Assembly: GCF_037094495.1 (NCBI RefSeq)
Contig: NZ_CP146612.1
Location: forward strand, 1,708,241 to 1,772,240
Reading direction: 5' to 3'
DNA: 64,000 bases
Origin: Dehalogenimonas sp. W
Lineage (GTDB): Bacteria; Chloroflexota; Dehalococcoidia; Dehalococcoidales; Dehalococcoidaceae
The translations under genes were made by a program, and so were the position numbers. Below the pieces are notes generated by a model. It was not told where the DNA came from and ran no database searches. It saw only the letters and a program-made list of their open reading frames with translations. The number at the start of each line of letters is the position of its first letter. Positions within the stretch are counted from its first letter, which is position 1. Of the stretch, positions 16,084 through 27,058 are shown piece after piece.

Positions 16084-18348
16084 ATGCAGAAAACCCCGGA
16101 GGCGATTGTCTGGTTTGAACAGGTATCTAAAAATGATATCCCCGTTGTTGGCGGAAAGGGTGCCAACCTGGGTGAAATGACCTCAGCCAAGATTCCAGTA
16201 CCCCCGGGCTTTATCGTTACCGCTAATGCATATTACGAATTCATTCATGAATCGGGTCTACAAGACCGGATTAAGGCATCACTGAAAGGTCTTGACGTTG
16301 AAGATTCTAAAGCTCTGTCCGCTGCCGCCAACGAAGCCAAACAACTAATAATGAACACTCCCATGCCTCCTGTGCTGGCGGAAAAGATTCGAGAGTCATA
16401 CAAATCCATGGGCGAAGGCCTAGTCGCAGTGCGTTCCTCAGCTACCGCGGAAGATCTGCCGGAAGCCTCCTTCGCGGGCCAGCAAAGCACCTATCTGAAT
16501 ATTGAAGGTGCCGATGCCGTAGTCAAGGCGGTCCAGAAGTGCTGGGCTTCGCTTTTTGAACCCCGGGCTGTTTACTACCGTAACGAGCAAAATTTCGACC
16601 ATTTCCAGGTCGGTATCGCAGTGCCGGTGCAACGCATGGTGCAGTCGGTCACTTCCGGCGTCATATTCACTATTGAGCCAATCACCAGTGACGCTTCCAA
16701 AATCGTGATTGAAGTGATTTATGGTTTGGGCGAAGGCCTCGTATCCGGCGAAATCACCCCCGATCTGTTTATCGTTGATAAAGCGGGTCCGACCATCATT
16801 TCCCGCCGCATCAGCCGCCAGTCCCGCCGCTTGATCCGCAACACCACCGGCGTTGAAAATGAAGTAGAAGGCGCCAATTACTGGCAATCAGTCCCGCCGT
16901 CAAAGCAGGAACTCCAAAAAATGTCGGATGAAGAAGTTCTCAAACTGGCTGAACTGGCCATTCATATTGAGAAACATTACGGATCTCCGCAGGACATTGA
17001 ATGGGCTCAGGAAAACGGAGATATTTTCATCGTCCAATCCCGTCCAGTAACCGCGTTAAAAGAGAGTTCCGAGGTAGAGCCGGAAATAAAGCAGCCTATT
17101 ATCCTGGCCGGCGCTGCCGCTTCACCAGGTCTGGCTTCCGGGCCGGTTAAAATTATCCTGGATCCCAATGAGATTAACCGCGTGCTCAGCGGCGATATAC
17201 TGGTAGCCGAAATGACCACCCCTGATTTTGTCCCGGCGATGAAAAGAGCAGCGGCCATCGTCACCAACCGTGGTGGGCGTACCTCCCACGCGGCCATCGT
17301 CAGCCGTGAATTAGGCATCCCGTGCGTTGTCGGCACCGGCGAAGCTACTTCGCTTTTAAAAGAAGGTCAAATCATCACCGTTGACGGTGCTCATGGCAAG
17401 GTATATAACGGCAAGGTTACCCGCCGGGTTCAGACTTCTTCGGTGGTCAGTCTGATGCGAGACGCCATCGTTACCAAAACCAAAGTATATGTCAATCTGG
17501 CTCAACCCGAACTGGCTGATCAGGTCGCGGCGCGCAATGTTGACGGCGTCGGGCTGCTTCGGGCTGAATTTATCGTCAGTGCTATTGGTAAACATCCCAA
17601 TTTCATGATTGAACAAGGCCGTCAGGAAGAATTCATTCAGAAACTCTACGACGGTATTTTGCCCTTCGCCAAAGCTTTCAGCCCGCGGCCGGTGGTCTAC
17701 CGTACGACCGACTTCAAGACTAACGAATATCGGGAACTGGAAGGCGGTGATAAATACGAACTGCCGGAAGAAAATCCGATGCTCGGCTACCGCGGCGCTT
17801 CCCGCTACATCACAGATATTGAAAGCTTCAAAATGGAGATTGAGGCTATCAAGCGGGTTCGTAAAGATTACCCCAATCTTTGGGTGATGATTCCCTTCGT
17901 CCGGACGGTTGATGAGATCAAGCGCACCATCGCTATTTTGGAAGAAGAAGGCTTAAAACGCGGCCCTGACTTTAAGGTCTGGATGATGACCGAAATTCCC
18001 GCTAATATCTTCCTGATGGATAAGTTTATTGACGCCGGCATTGACGGCATTTCCATTGGCTCCAATGACCTCACCCAGTTGGTTTTGGGCATTGACCGTG
18101 ATTCAGAAAAACTCCAGGAAACCTTTGACGAACGCAACGAAGCCGTCATGGCAGCTCTGGAAATCGCCGTTACCACCGCTAAGAGAAGGGGCATCACCGC
18201 CTCCATCTGCGGACAGGCACCGTCGGTCTACCCCGAGCTGACTGAGAAACTGGTATCCTGGGGTATTACCTCGGTTTCCGTCTCTCCCGATATGATCGGC
18301 ACCACCCGTGAGATAATCGCAAAGGCAGAAGCCAAGCAAAAGAAATAA
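16084..18348 (+). CDS. ppsA: Phosphoenolpyruvate synthase
   Basis: Makes phosphoenolpyruvate from pyruvate with ATP to AMP and phosphate; in an autotroph or acetate user this takes pyruvate from PFOR into gluconeogenesis. Residues ~15-330 are the ATP-grasp nucleotide-binding domain (VVGGKGANLGEMTSAKIPVP). The swivelling domain holds the phosphohistidine in GGRTSHAAIVSRELG (His402). Residues ~480-750 form the TIM-barrel pyruvate/PEP domain with the ICGQAPSVYPEL Cys near the end. The 754-residue length is typical of PpsA; PPDK would be longer. AAGGAG lies upstream of the ATG. Confidence 0.95.
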   Translation: MQKTPEAIVWFEQVSKNDIPVVGGKGANLGEMTSAKIPVPPGFIVTANAYYEFIHESGLQDRIKASLKGLDVEDSKALSAAANEAKQLIMNTPMPPVLAEKIRESYKSMGEGLVAVRSSATAEDLPEASFAGQQSTYLNIEGADAVVKAVQKCWASLFEPRAVYYRNEQNFDHFQVGIAVPVQRMVQSVTSGVIFTIEPITSDASKIVIEVIYGLGEGLVSGEITPDLFIVDKAGPTIISRRISRQSRRLIRNTTGVENEVEGANYWQSVPPSKQELQKMSDEEVLKLAELAIHIEKHYGSPQDIEWAQENGDIFIVQSRPVTALKESSEVEPEIKQPIILAGAAASPGLASGPVKIILDPNEINRVLSGDILVAEMTTPDFVPAMKRAAAIVTNRGGRTSHAAIVSRELGIPCVVGTGEATSLLKEGQIITVDGAHGKVYNGKVTRRVQTSSVVSLMRDAIVTKTKVYVNLAQPELADQVAARNVDGVGLLRAEFIVSAIGKHPNFMIEQGRQEEFIQKLYDGILPFAKAFSPRPVVYRTTDFKTNEYRELEGGDKYELPEENPMLGYRGASRYITDIESFKMEIEAIKRVRKDYPNLWVMIPFVRTVDEIKRTIAILEEEGLKRGPDFKVWMMTEIPANIFLMDKFIDAGIDGISIGSNDLTQLVLGIDRDSEKLQETFDERNEAVMAALEIAVTTAKRRGITASICGQAPSVYPELTEKLVSWGITSVSVSPDMIGTTREIIAKAEAKQKK

Positions 18349-18350
18349 GA

Positions 18351-18395
18351 CAGAACCGGGCTGCTTCACATTTACAGCCCGGTTCTGCGTCTTTT
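18351..18395 (+). terminator. Intrinsic terminator after ppsA
   Basis: A perfect 13-base stem (CAGAACCGGGCTG) with an 11-base loop, followed by CGTCTTTT. Confidence 0.85.
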
Positions 18396-18482
18396 AAGTA
18401 AGCTCTGCTCACTGGAGTTCAGCCAGCGGGAGTGATTTCGCTTTTTATTAAAATACATTGGGAGAGCCTTTAGCTGTTCAGC

Positions 18483-18512
18483 TTAACATTCCTTCCTGCC
18501 CTTCGCTATAAT
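18483..18512 (+). promoter_or_regulatory. Candidate sigma-70 promoter for dgt-dnaG-rpoD
   Basis: TTAACA, 18-base spacer, perfect TATAAT, about 65 bases before the dgt start. Confidence 0.6.
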
Positions 18513-18577
18513 GTCACGAAGGTGGCCGCACTTTTTCCCTCTCACCGCCGGTGCATCCCGGAGAATGTCGTTACAGA

Positions 18578-19612
18578 ATGAAAACACCCGAAAACATACG
18601 TCACTTTCTTGAACAGCGTGAGAAGCAGTGGCTATCGCCATTCGCCACGCTTTCGGCCGAAAGCCGAGGACGCCGAAGTGAAGAACCCCAAAGCGATATA
18701 CGGACTGAGTTTCAGCGTGACCGTGACCGCATCATCCACTCCAAGGCTTTCCGGCGGCTCAAACATAAAACCCAGGTCTTCATCGCGCCCAGCGGCGACC
18801 ATTTCGTCACTCGGCTGACCCACACGCTGGAGGTGTCCCAACTAGCCCGAACTATCGCGCGAGCTTTACGGCTCAATGAGGACTTGGCCGAAGCCATCAG
18901 CCTGGGCCATGATCTGGGCCATACTCCCTTCGGTCACGTTGGTGAAGAAGTTCTGGCTGACCTGTACCCCGGCGGCTTTCGCCACAACGAGCAAAGTCTG
19001 AGAGTGATAGATTTTCTGGAGAAGAACGGGCAAGGGTTAAACCTGACGTGGGAAGTCCGCGACGGCATTCTCAACCATTCCAAGGCTCGCGAAGATATTT
19101 TATCCAATGCCGCCGGCCGTCCGGCCACGCCGGAGGGCGAAATCTGCCGGCTGGCTGACGCACTGGCTTATGTCAATCACGATATCGCTGATGCCATCCG
19201 GGGTAATTTGATCAAGGAAGAAGATCTGCCGACCAGCGCCACGACGGTTCTGGGAACCAGGCACTCTGCCCGGATAAACACCATGGTTAGTGATGTCATT
19301 GCCTTTTCCTGGGGTGTTTCCGGAGAAGCCCCGGAGGCGCCGGCAGTTATCGGTATGAGTGACAACGTTCTTGAAGCCACCAATACTTTGCGGGAATTTA
19401 TGTTTGAGCGGGTGTACAGCCGCCAGGATGAGGAAGCCGACGGTGCCAGAAACATCCTCAGAGCGATGTACTCCTTTCTGCTTAATTTTCCCCACCGCAT
19501 GCCGGATGAATATATTTACGAAGACGATCCGGAACGCGGCGTGGTGGATTATATCGCCGGGATGACCGACCTTTTTGCCTCCAGTATGGCTATGGCGTTC
19601 GGGTTAATATAA
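18578..19612 (+). CDS. dgt: dGTP triphosphohydrolase-like HD protein
   Basis: A 344-residue HD-superfamily enzyme that would hydrolyse dNTPs to deoxynucleosides and triphosphate. The metal-binding His and His-Asp are in LTHTLEVSQLAR and SLGHDLGHTPFGHVGE, and a later Asp is in YVNHDIADAIRG. The ATG at 18578 opens MKTPENIRHF; a GTG nine codons upstream is possible but adds no conserved sequence. It heads the operon dgt-dnaG-rpoD: dnaG starts 1 base after its stop. A role in nucleotide pool control next to replication priming fits. Confidence 0.9.
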   Translation: MKTPENIRHFLEQREKQWLSPFATLSAESRGRRSEEPQSDIRTEFQRDRDRIIHSKAFRRLKHKTQVFIAPSGDHFVTRLTHTLEVSQLARTIARALRLNEDLAEAISLGHDLGHTPFGHVGEEVLADLYPGGFRHNEQSLRVIDFLEKNGQGLNLTWEVRDGILNHSKAREDILSNAAGRPATPEGEICRLADALAYVNHDIADAIRGNLIKEEDLPTSATTVLGTRHSARINTMVSDVIAFSWGVSGEAPEAPAVIGMSDNVLEATNTLREFMFERVYSRQDEEADGARNILRAMYSFLLNFPHRMPDEYIYEDDPERGVVDYIAGMTDLFASSMAMAFGLI

Positions 19613-19613
19613 G

Positions 19614-21377
19614 ATGGATACAGTCTCAGAAATTAAATCACGCTCAGATATTGCGGAGTTCATCGGCCAGTATACTAAGCTGACACGTTCCGGCAAAACT
19701 CTGAAAGGCCTGTGCCCGTTCCATTCAGAAAAACACGGCAGTTTCTTCGTATATCCGGAGCAGCAGACCTGGCACTGCTTCGGCTCCTGCGGGACCGGTG
19801 GCGATATATTTTCTTTTATCATGAAAAAAGAAGGGCTGTCCTTCGGTGAAGCGGTGGAGCGCCTGGCCGACAAATACGGCGTCGCTTTGAAAGCTTTTGC
19901 GCCGGCATCGCCGGAGCGGGAACAACATGATGAACTGTTGCGGGTAAACGCCGCTGCGGCGCAATATTACCATGACCTGCTGCTGTACTCAGACACGGCG
20001 GTCAAAGCGCGGCAATATCTAGAGTCCCGCGGTATCAACCAGAAATCAATAGACGATTTCCAGTTAGGCTATGCCCTTCCCGGCTGGCAATCTCTGAAGG
20101 ATCATCTCAACGGACAGGAATACCAGGACGACCTTTTATTGGAAGCCGGGTTGCTGGGCAGTGCCGACAGCGGCCGCACTTATGACCGCTTCCGGGATCA
20201 GTTAATGATCCCCATCTGTGATATCAAGGGCCGGATTACCGGTTTTGGGGCGCGCGTGCTGAACGATTCTGTGCCGAAATATCTCAACTCTCCGGAAACA
20301 CCGGTATTCTCCAAAAGCTCCACCCTGTTCGGCATCAACCTGGCTGCTTCAGCCATTCGCCAGGTTGACCGCGCCATCATCGTGGAAGGATATTTTGACG
20401 TCATTGTCAGCCATCAGGCCGGGTTTACCAATACCGTCGCCAGCATGGGCACCGCGGTCACGGAAAAACAGATAAATATCCTGCGCAAAATATCCCGCAA
20501 CCTTATTCTGGCGCTGGATGCCGACTCAGCCGGTGAAGAAGCCATGACCCGCTGTATCCCGCATGAAAATATCCTGGGCCAGGAGATCAAGGTCGCCGTG
20601 GCCCCGCCGGGTAATGACCCCGATGATGTTATCCGCCGTGACCCGGAAGCCTGGAAAGCTGTCCTTGATCAGGCCGGACCGCTGACGGAGTTCGTGTTCA
20701 AACGCTCTTCAGCCGATTACAATCTGACGACTGCTGCCGGTAAGTCAGAGCTGACTAAATATTTATTGCCGGTGATATCGGTTATCAATGACCCCGTCCG
20801 CCGGGGCCACTACCTGACCGAACTGGCCCGGATGGTCGGCGTGGATACCGCTGAACTACAATTCAGTCTGAACCGGCTGAAACCGACCGCCGTGTCGGCG
20901 GCTAAAGGGAATGCCGGAAGCGCGGAGCCGCCGGTAACTGCCGCTGCGGTAGAGGATTACCTGCTGGCCATCTGGCTGCGGCACCCTGAACTGGCCGAGG
21001 TGTGTCAGTCAGTAAAGCCGGCGTACTTCAGCACCGCAGAAAACCGGGAAATTTTTATTCAGCTTCGGGAGACAGCCGACCTGGCAGCAGCCAGAGCGGC
21101 TTTAGACCAATTATGCGCCGCCCGATTTGACCGCCTGCTGGAGCTGCCGGAACCGGCATCAAAATTAACCGAGCGGCTGGCCGAATGCGCCCTGCGCCTG
21201 GAGGAAAAGTATTTAAAAGCCACTTCGGCTAGAATTAAAGAAGCAATAAATACCGCCGCCGGTGACGATTCCGAGGCGGAAATCAATAAGTATCATGAAC
21301 AAAGCCTGGTCATCAATGACCGGCTGGCAGAAATATTCAGACAGAAAAACGAACTGCACCACAGTTCCGGGAGGTAA
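19614..21377 (+). CDS. dnaG: DNA primase
   Basis: Makes RNA primers at the replication fork. The N-terminal zinc domain has CPFHSEKHGSF and HCFGSCGTGGD (the CHC2 ligands, residues ~36-62). The TOPRIM core carries AIIVEGYFDVI and ALDADSAGEEAM. The C-terminal helicase-interaction domain (from about 440) is poorly conserved, as is usual. 587 residues is normal. rpoD starts 3 bases after the stop, giving the classic macromolecular-synthesis arrangement. Confidence 0.96.
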   Translation: MDTVSEIKSRSDIAEFIGQYTKLTRSGKTLKGLCPFHSEKHGSFFVYPEQQTWHCFGSCGTGGDIFSFIMKKEGLSFGEAVERLADKYGVALKAFAPASPEREQHDELLRVNAAAAQYYHDLLLYSDTAVKARQYLESRGINQKSIDDFQLGYALPGWQSLKDHLNGQEYQDDLLLEAGLLGSADSGRTYDRFRDQLMIPICDIKGRITGFGARVLNDSVPKYLNSPETPVFSKSSTLFGINLAASAIRQVDRAIIVEGYFDVIVSHQAGFTNTVASMGTAVTEKQINILRKISRNLILALDADSAGEEAMTRCIPHENILGQEIKVAVAPPGNDPDDVIRRDPEAWKAVLDQAGPLTEFVFKRSSADYNLTTAAGKSELTKYLLPVISVINDPVRRGHYLTELARMVGVDTAELQFSLNRLKPTAVSAAKGNAGSAEPPVTAAAVEDYLLAIWLRHPELAEVCQSVKPAYFSTAENREIFIQLRETADLAAARAALDQLCAARFDRLLELPEPASKLTERLAECALRLEEKYLKATSARIKEAINTAAGDDSEAEINKYHEQSLVINDRLAEIFRQKNELHHSSGR

Positions 21378-21380
21378 TAT

Positions 21381-22904
<1,524 letters not shown>

Positions 22905-22912
22905 CGACCAGC

Positions 22913-22944
22913 ACCGGGCGGCCCACAAGCCGCCCGGTTTTTTA
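22913..22944 (+). terminator. Intrinsic terminator after rpoD
   Basis: Ten-base stem ACCGGGCGGC/GCCGCCCGGT with a 6-base loop and a T run. Confidence 0.9.
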
Positions 22945-22993
22945 TCTGCATTCGGTCTCATTATGCTAAAATCCCCCTGGAGAATTGCCGTTT

Positions 22994-25585
22994 ATGATTC
23001 CAGTCCGCCTGAAGCTGAAAAACTTTTTGCCCTACCGGGGGGAGATGCCGCTGTTGACCTTTGAGGGCATTCACCTGGCCTGCATCTCCGGTGATAACGG
23101 GGCCGGTAAAACCTCCATTATTGACGCCATGACCTGGGCGCTGTGGGGCAAATCCCGCCTGCGCTCCAAGGCCTCCGGCGATGACGACCTGATCACTCAG
23201 GGTGAATCCGAAACTGCAGTGACCTTTGACTTCCGGGCCGGTGACGGCCAGGTTTACCGGGTGGAGCGGCGGCGGACCAAGCCGAAAAGGTCTGCTGGAG
23301 CCGGTCACTCTGAACTCAGCCTGTTTCTGGTCAGCGGTGAAGAAGTGACCAATATTTCCGGCAGCATCTTAAGTGAGACTGCGGCCAAAATAACCAGTCT
23401 GCTGCGACTGGATTATGAAACCTTTATCAATTCCGCCTATCTGAGGCAGGGCGAAGCGGACCATTTTACCGAACTGACACCCAACAAACGCAAGGAAGTG
23501 CTGGGCACTATCCTGAATCTGGATATTTACGAACAGTTGTCGGACAGTGCCAAAGCCAGGGCCGATCAGGCCGTCGCCGCCAAAAAGATGCTGACCGACA
23601 GCATCGGTCTGGAGCAGACCAAACTGGCTCAGGAGCCGGAGATAGAAGCCGCTCTGGCCGCGGCAACTCAGGATTCTGCCGGTGCCGAAGCTGGCCTGAA
23701 GGAAAAACAGGCCGTTCTGGATGAGCTGAAACGCACACGCCAATTGGTGGAGTCTCAGCGCCAGGCGCTGGGTCAGGCCGAGGCTGGCGTCCGGGAAATC
23801 ACCGGCGACCTGACCCGCCGGCAGGCCGAACTGGCAGCTAACAGCCAGCGGATAACCCAATACCGTCTGGTTATCGCCGAGAAGCCGGCCATTGAAGCCG
23901 GATACGCCGGTTTCCAGGCAGCCGTCAAGCGCAATACTGAGTTCAGCCAAAAGCTGATGACGCTCCGCCAGTTTGACGGACAGGCCAAAACTCTGGAAGC
24001 CGCCGTCAGTGCCGCCCTCAACGATGCCAGGTCCACCCGAGTTCACTGGCAGACCAAGTTTGATGAACTGGCTGCCCGGGCGGCGGAATTGCCCAAACTT
24101 AAAGCCGCCCTTTCCAGTCTGGCCGCTGAGCTGGCGCAACTCGCCGTGAAGGAAAAACACCTTGACGGCCTCGCCACTGCCATCCAGCAGCTCAAGACTG
24201 AAGACGCCCGGATAGAAGCCGAGACTGCCAGTTTGCGCAAACAACTGGCCGAAAATGACAGCAAGGCCAAATTACTGGCCGACTCGTCAGAGGCCGCCTG
24301 CCCGGTATGTGAAACCGAACTCAGTCAGGACCGGCTGACCACCGTGCTGCATAAATATCACAGCGATAAAGCCGCCATTCAGGAGCGTTTGGACAGCCTG
24401 TCGGCTTCAGCCCAGGCCAATGAACTGAAGCGCCGCCAACTAACTCAGGAACTGGACGCCGGAGCCACGCTAAAAGCCGAGAGAACCCGGCTGACCAACC
24501 TGGACGCCCGGCTGGGCCGCGATATTGAGGAAGCCGAAAAGGCCGCCGGACGCCTGCCGGAAGGCGAAAAGCATTTGGCCGACCTCAACCGTAAAATTGA
24601 AACCGGTGATTTTGCCCCGGAGGAACGCCGGCGCCTGGCTGAGCTTGAAGCTCAGATTAAACAAGTCGGCTATGACACCGAGGAACACCGGCGCACCAGC
24701 GAAACACTGGCCGAATTAGAGCCTTTTGACCGGAAACACCGCGAACTGGCCGAAGCGGAAAAACTGCTGGCCGCCGACGAGCAAGCCCGCTTAGGCATTG
24801 AGGCCTCTATCGGTGAACTTAACAAACGCCTGGCCGCCCGGGAGCAGGAAGCCGCCGAACTGCGGGCCAAATTAGCCGAACTGCCGGTGGTGGACGACGC
24901 GGCGCTGCAAGAGGCGGAACGCCTGGTGGCCGAGCTGAAGCAGCAAGCCACCGCCGCCACCCGAACGACCGGGGTGCTCCAGCAAAACCTGGCCCAGTTG
25001 CAGGAACTCAAAAAGGATATTGCCGCTAAAACCGCTGAAATCCGCCGCCAGGCCGAAACCGAGAGCATCTACCGTGATTTAAAAAAATATTTCGGGCGTG
25101 ACGGCATTCAGGCCGCCTTGATTGACAACGCCATTCCCCGGATGGAGGCTGAGGCAAACCAGCTCCTGGCCCGGATGACCGATAATCGGATGAGCCTGAA
25201 ACTGGAACTCCAGCGGCTGACCCGCAAAGGCGAAACCACCGAAACCTTTGACATCAAGGTCAGCGACGAACTGGGCACCCGTGATTATGACCTCTTCAGC
25301 GGCGGCGAGGCTTTCCGCATCAATTTTGCCCTGCGGCTGGCGCTGTCCCGGCTGCTGGCCGACCGCACCGGCGCGCCCCTGCGGACGCTGATTATTGATG
25401 AGGGCTTCGGCACTCAGGACGCCGCCGGCATTGACAAGCTGAAAGAAGCCATCGCCGGGATTCAGGACCAGTTTGACTGCATCCTGGTCATCACCCATAT
25501 TGAGGAGTTCAAGGATGCCTTCCCAGCCCGGATTGAGGTCTGTAAAACCGCGGACGGCAGTAGTATCCAAGTCAATTATAATTAA
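22994..25585 (+). CDS. sbcC: SbcC/Rad50-like ATPase
   Basis: An SMC-type DNA repair ATPase, 863 residues. Walker A is GDNGAGKTSIID near residue 35. Two long Ala/Glu/Lys-rich coiled coils follow, joined by a zinc hook AACPVCETELS at about residue 440. The C-terminal lobe has the signature LFSGGEAFRINFALRLALS and Walker B TLIIDEGFGTQD. The ATG at 22994 is preferred (GGAG 11 bases upstream); the TTG at 22985 is too close to it. The nuclease partner SbcD/Mre11, often adjacent, is not in the neighbourhood. Confidence 0.93.
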   Translation: MIPVRLKLKNFLPYRGEMPLLTFEGIHLACISGDNGAGKTSIIDAMTWALWGKSRLRSKASGDDDLITQGESETAVTFDFRAGDGQVYRVERRRTKPKRSAGAGHSELSLFLVSGEEVTNISGSILSETAAKITSLLRLDYETFINSAYLRQGEADHFTELTPNKRKEVLGTILNLDIYEQLSDSAKARADQAVAAKKMLTDSIGLEQTKLAQEPEIEAALAAATQDSAGAEAGLKEKQAVLDELKRTRQLVESQRQALGQAEAGVREITGDLTRRQAELAANSQRITQYRLVIAEKPAIEAGYAGFQAAVKRNTEFSQKLMTLRQFDGQAKTLEAAVSAALNDARSTRVHWQTKFDELAARAAELPKLKAALSSLAAELAQLAVKEKHLDGLATAIQQLKTEDARIEAETASLRKQLAENDSKAKLLADSSEAACPVCETELSQDRLTTVLHKYHSDKAAIQERLDSLSASAQANELKRRQLTQELDAGATLKAERTRLTNLDARLGRDIEEAEKAAGRLPEGEKHLADLNRKIETGDFAPEERRRLAELEAQIKQVGYDTEEHRRTSETLAELEPFDRKHRELAEAEKLLAADEQARLGIEASIGELNKRLAAREQEAAELRAKLAELPVVDDAALQEAERLVAELKQQATAATRTTGVLQQNLAQLQELKKDIAAKTAEIRRQAETESIYRDLKKYFGRDGIQAALIDNAIPRMEAEANQLLARMTDNRMSLKLELQRLTRKGETTETFDIKVSDELGTRDYDLFSGGEAFRINFALRLALSRLLADRTGAPLRTLIIDEGFGTQDAAGIDKLKEAIAGIQDQFDCILVITHIEEFKDAFPARIEVCKTADGSSIQVNYN

Positions 25586-25597
25586 GGGACCGGGTTA

Positions 25598-26146
25598 CTA
25601 TAAGCCCAGATCGTCGGCGACCGCCTGCATGGCCTCAAGGGACAGCGTAATAAACTCCTCCAGCGTCAGCCCGATGTCCGCGCAGGTAGCGATCTGCTCG
25701 CGGTTGGCCCCGGCGGCAAAGCTCTTCTCCTTGAAGCGTTTCAGGATGGATTTGGCCTGGACTACCGCCAGCTTTTTTTCCGGTCGGATCAGCGCCCCGG
25801 CCGTGATCAGGCCGGTGACCGGATCGGCACAATATAAGGCCTTGTCCATCAGGGTATTGCATGGTTCGCCCAGCATGCCGTGACACAGGATGGCGTGACA
25901 GGCAGCGTCGGTTGCGCCCAGTTCTCCGGCCATTTCGGCTGACAGGCGGCCATGGACGGTCAGGTCGTTATTGCAGCGGTCCAGGTCAATATCATGGAGC
26001 AGCCCGGCCAGGCCCCATTCTTCAACGTCCTGGCCGAAGTGCGCGGCCAGCCCCCGCATTACCGCCTCCGTCGCCAGCATGTGCTTGATTAAGTTCTGAT
26101 TGGAAATCTCGCTTTTCACGGCGTCCAGAGCTTGTTGTCTATTCAT
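25598..26146 (-). CDS. HD domain-containing protein
   Basis: A 182-residue HD phosphohydrolase-like protein. NLIKHMLATEAVMRGLA gives the first His, GLAGLLHDIDLDRC the His-Asp pair, and ALYCADPVTGLI the last Asp. It is most like the stand-alone HDIG proteins of unknown substrate found in many anaerobes. GGAGAG precedes the ATG. It converges with the SbcC gene. Confidence 0.85.
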   Translation of the reverse strand: MNRQQALDAVKSEISNQNLIKHMLATEAVMRGLAAHFGQDVEEWGLAGLLHDIDLDRCNNDLTVHGRLSAEMAGELGATDAACHAILCHGMLGEPCNTLMDKALYCADPVTGLITAGALIRPEKKLAVVQAKSILKRFKEKSFAAGANREQIATCADIGLTLEEFITLSLEAMQAVADDLGL

Positions 26147-26224
26147 GTGTGTCTCTCCTTGCGTTATCTTAGTCAGCCGGAAGCGTGATTGTCAAAACTG
26201 CGGGTTATTGCTATATTGAACGTC

Positions 26225-27058
26225 ATGTCTCAGATTGAAGGTCTTTTTGATAACGGCTGTCCGCCCGGCTTGTTTTACCGCGCCCGACTGCCGGAAGCCC
26301 CGCCGCGAGGGGTCATTGTGCTGATGCACGGTCTGGCCGAACATTCCGGCCGGTACGACCATGTAGTCAACTACCTGTTGGCGCAGGGTTATGCCGTCTG
26401 GACTTACGACCAGCGGGGTCACGGCCGCTCGCCCGGGCAGCGTTGTTATGTCAACAGTTTTGACGACCTGACCGGCGACCTGGCCAAATTCGTGGACAAG
26501 GTCAGAGCGGCCCACCCCGGTTTGCCCCTGTTCCTGCTGGGGCACAGTCTGGGGGCGCTTGAGATTGCCGATTACGCCGCCTCCGGCCCTGCAGGTATCA
26601 ACGGAGTTGTGCTGTCCGGCCTGCCGCTGAATATTGAACACGGCGTGTCTCACCTGCTGGTCAAACTGGCCGGCGTGTTCTCCAAAGTGACGCCCCGGCT
26701 GGGAGTTCAGAAATTGCCGTCAAATACGCTCAGCCGCGACCAGACCGTTGTTGATGATTATGTCAAGGACCCGCTGGTTTACACCGGCAAGATTCCGGCG
26801 CGCATGGGCGCGGAGCTTTTCCGCGTTACCCGTTCCATCAAGTCCCGGCTGGCGGACATCACCCTGCCGCTGCTGGTGCTTCACGGGGAACACGACCGCA
26901 TGGCGGATCCGTCCGGCAGCCAGTTGTTATTTGATCAGGCCGCCTCAACCGATAAGGAATTGCATATTTTTCCCGGCTGTTACCACGAGATTTTTAATGA
27001 GCCCTGCCGGGATACGGTGCTGGGGGTGGTGGGAGAGTGGATGGCGGGACACGGGTAG
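26225..27058 (+). CDS. Alpha/beta hydrolase (monoacylglycerol lipase-like)
   Basis: A serine hydrolase of 277 residues. The nucleophile elbow is LLGHSLGALE, the oxyanion-side HG motif is VLMHGLAEHSGRYDHV, and YDQRGHGRSPG is typical of the lysophospholipase/monoglyceride lipase group. The catalytic Asp lies in LHGEHDRMADPS and the His in FPGCYHEIFNEP. The ATG at 26225 opens MSQIEGLFDNG; a TTG 12 codons upstream is less likely. No signal peptide, so probably cytoplasmic. Dispersed repeats begin directly after the stop. Confidence 0.88.
   Translation: MSQIEGLFDNGCPPGLFYRARLPEAPPRGVIVLMHGLAEHSGRYDHVVNYLLAQGYAVWTYDQRGHGRSPGQRCYVNSFDDLTGDLAKFVDKVRAAHPGLPLFLLGHSLGALEIADYAASGPAGINGVVLSGLPLNIEHGVSHLLVKLAGVFSKVTPRLGVQKLPSNTLSRDQTVVDDYVKDPLVYTGKIPARMGAELFRVTRSIKSRLADITLPLLVLHGEHDRMADPSGSQLLFDQAASTDKELHIFPGCYHEIFNEPCRDTVLGVVGEWMAGHG

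Noticed and set aside
18551..18577. GTG start for dgt nine codons upstream
   Set aside because: Possible, but it adds no conserved residues; MKTPENIRHF fits the family start better.
23369..24244. Long minus-strand frame opposite the SbcC gene, and similar ones opposite rpoD, uvrA and nuo genes
   Set aside because: GC-rich coding DNA leaves the opposite strand open; none has conserved motifs or ribosome sites.
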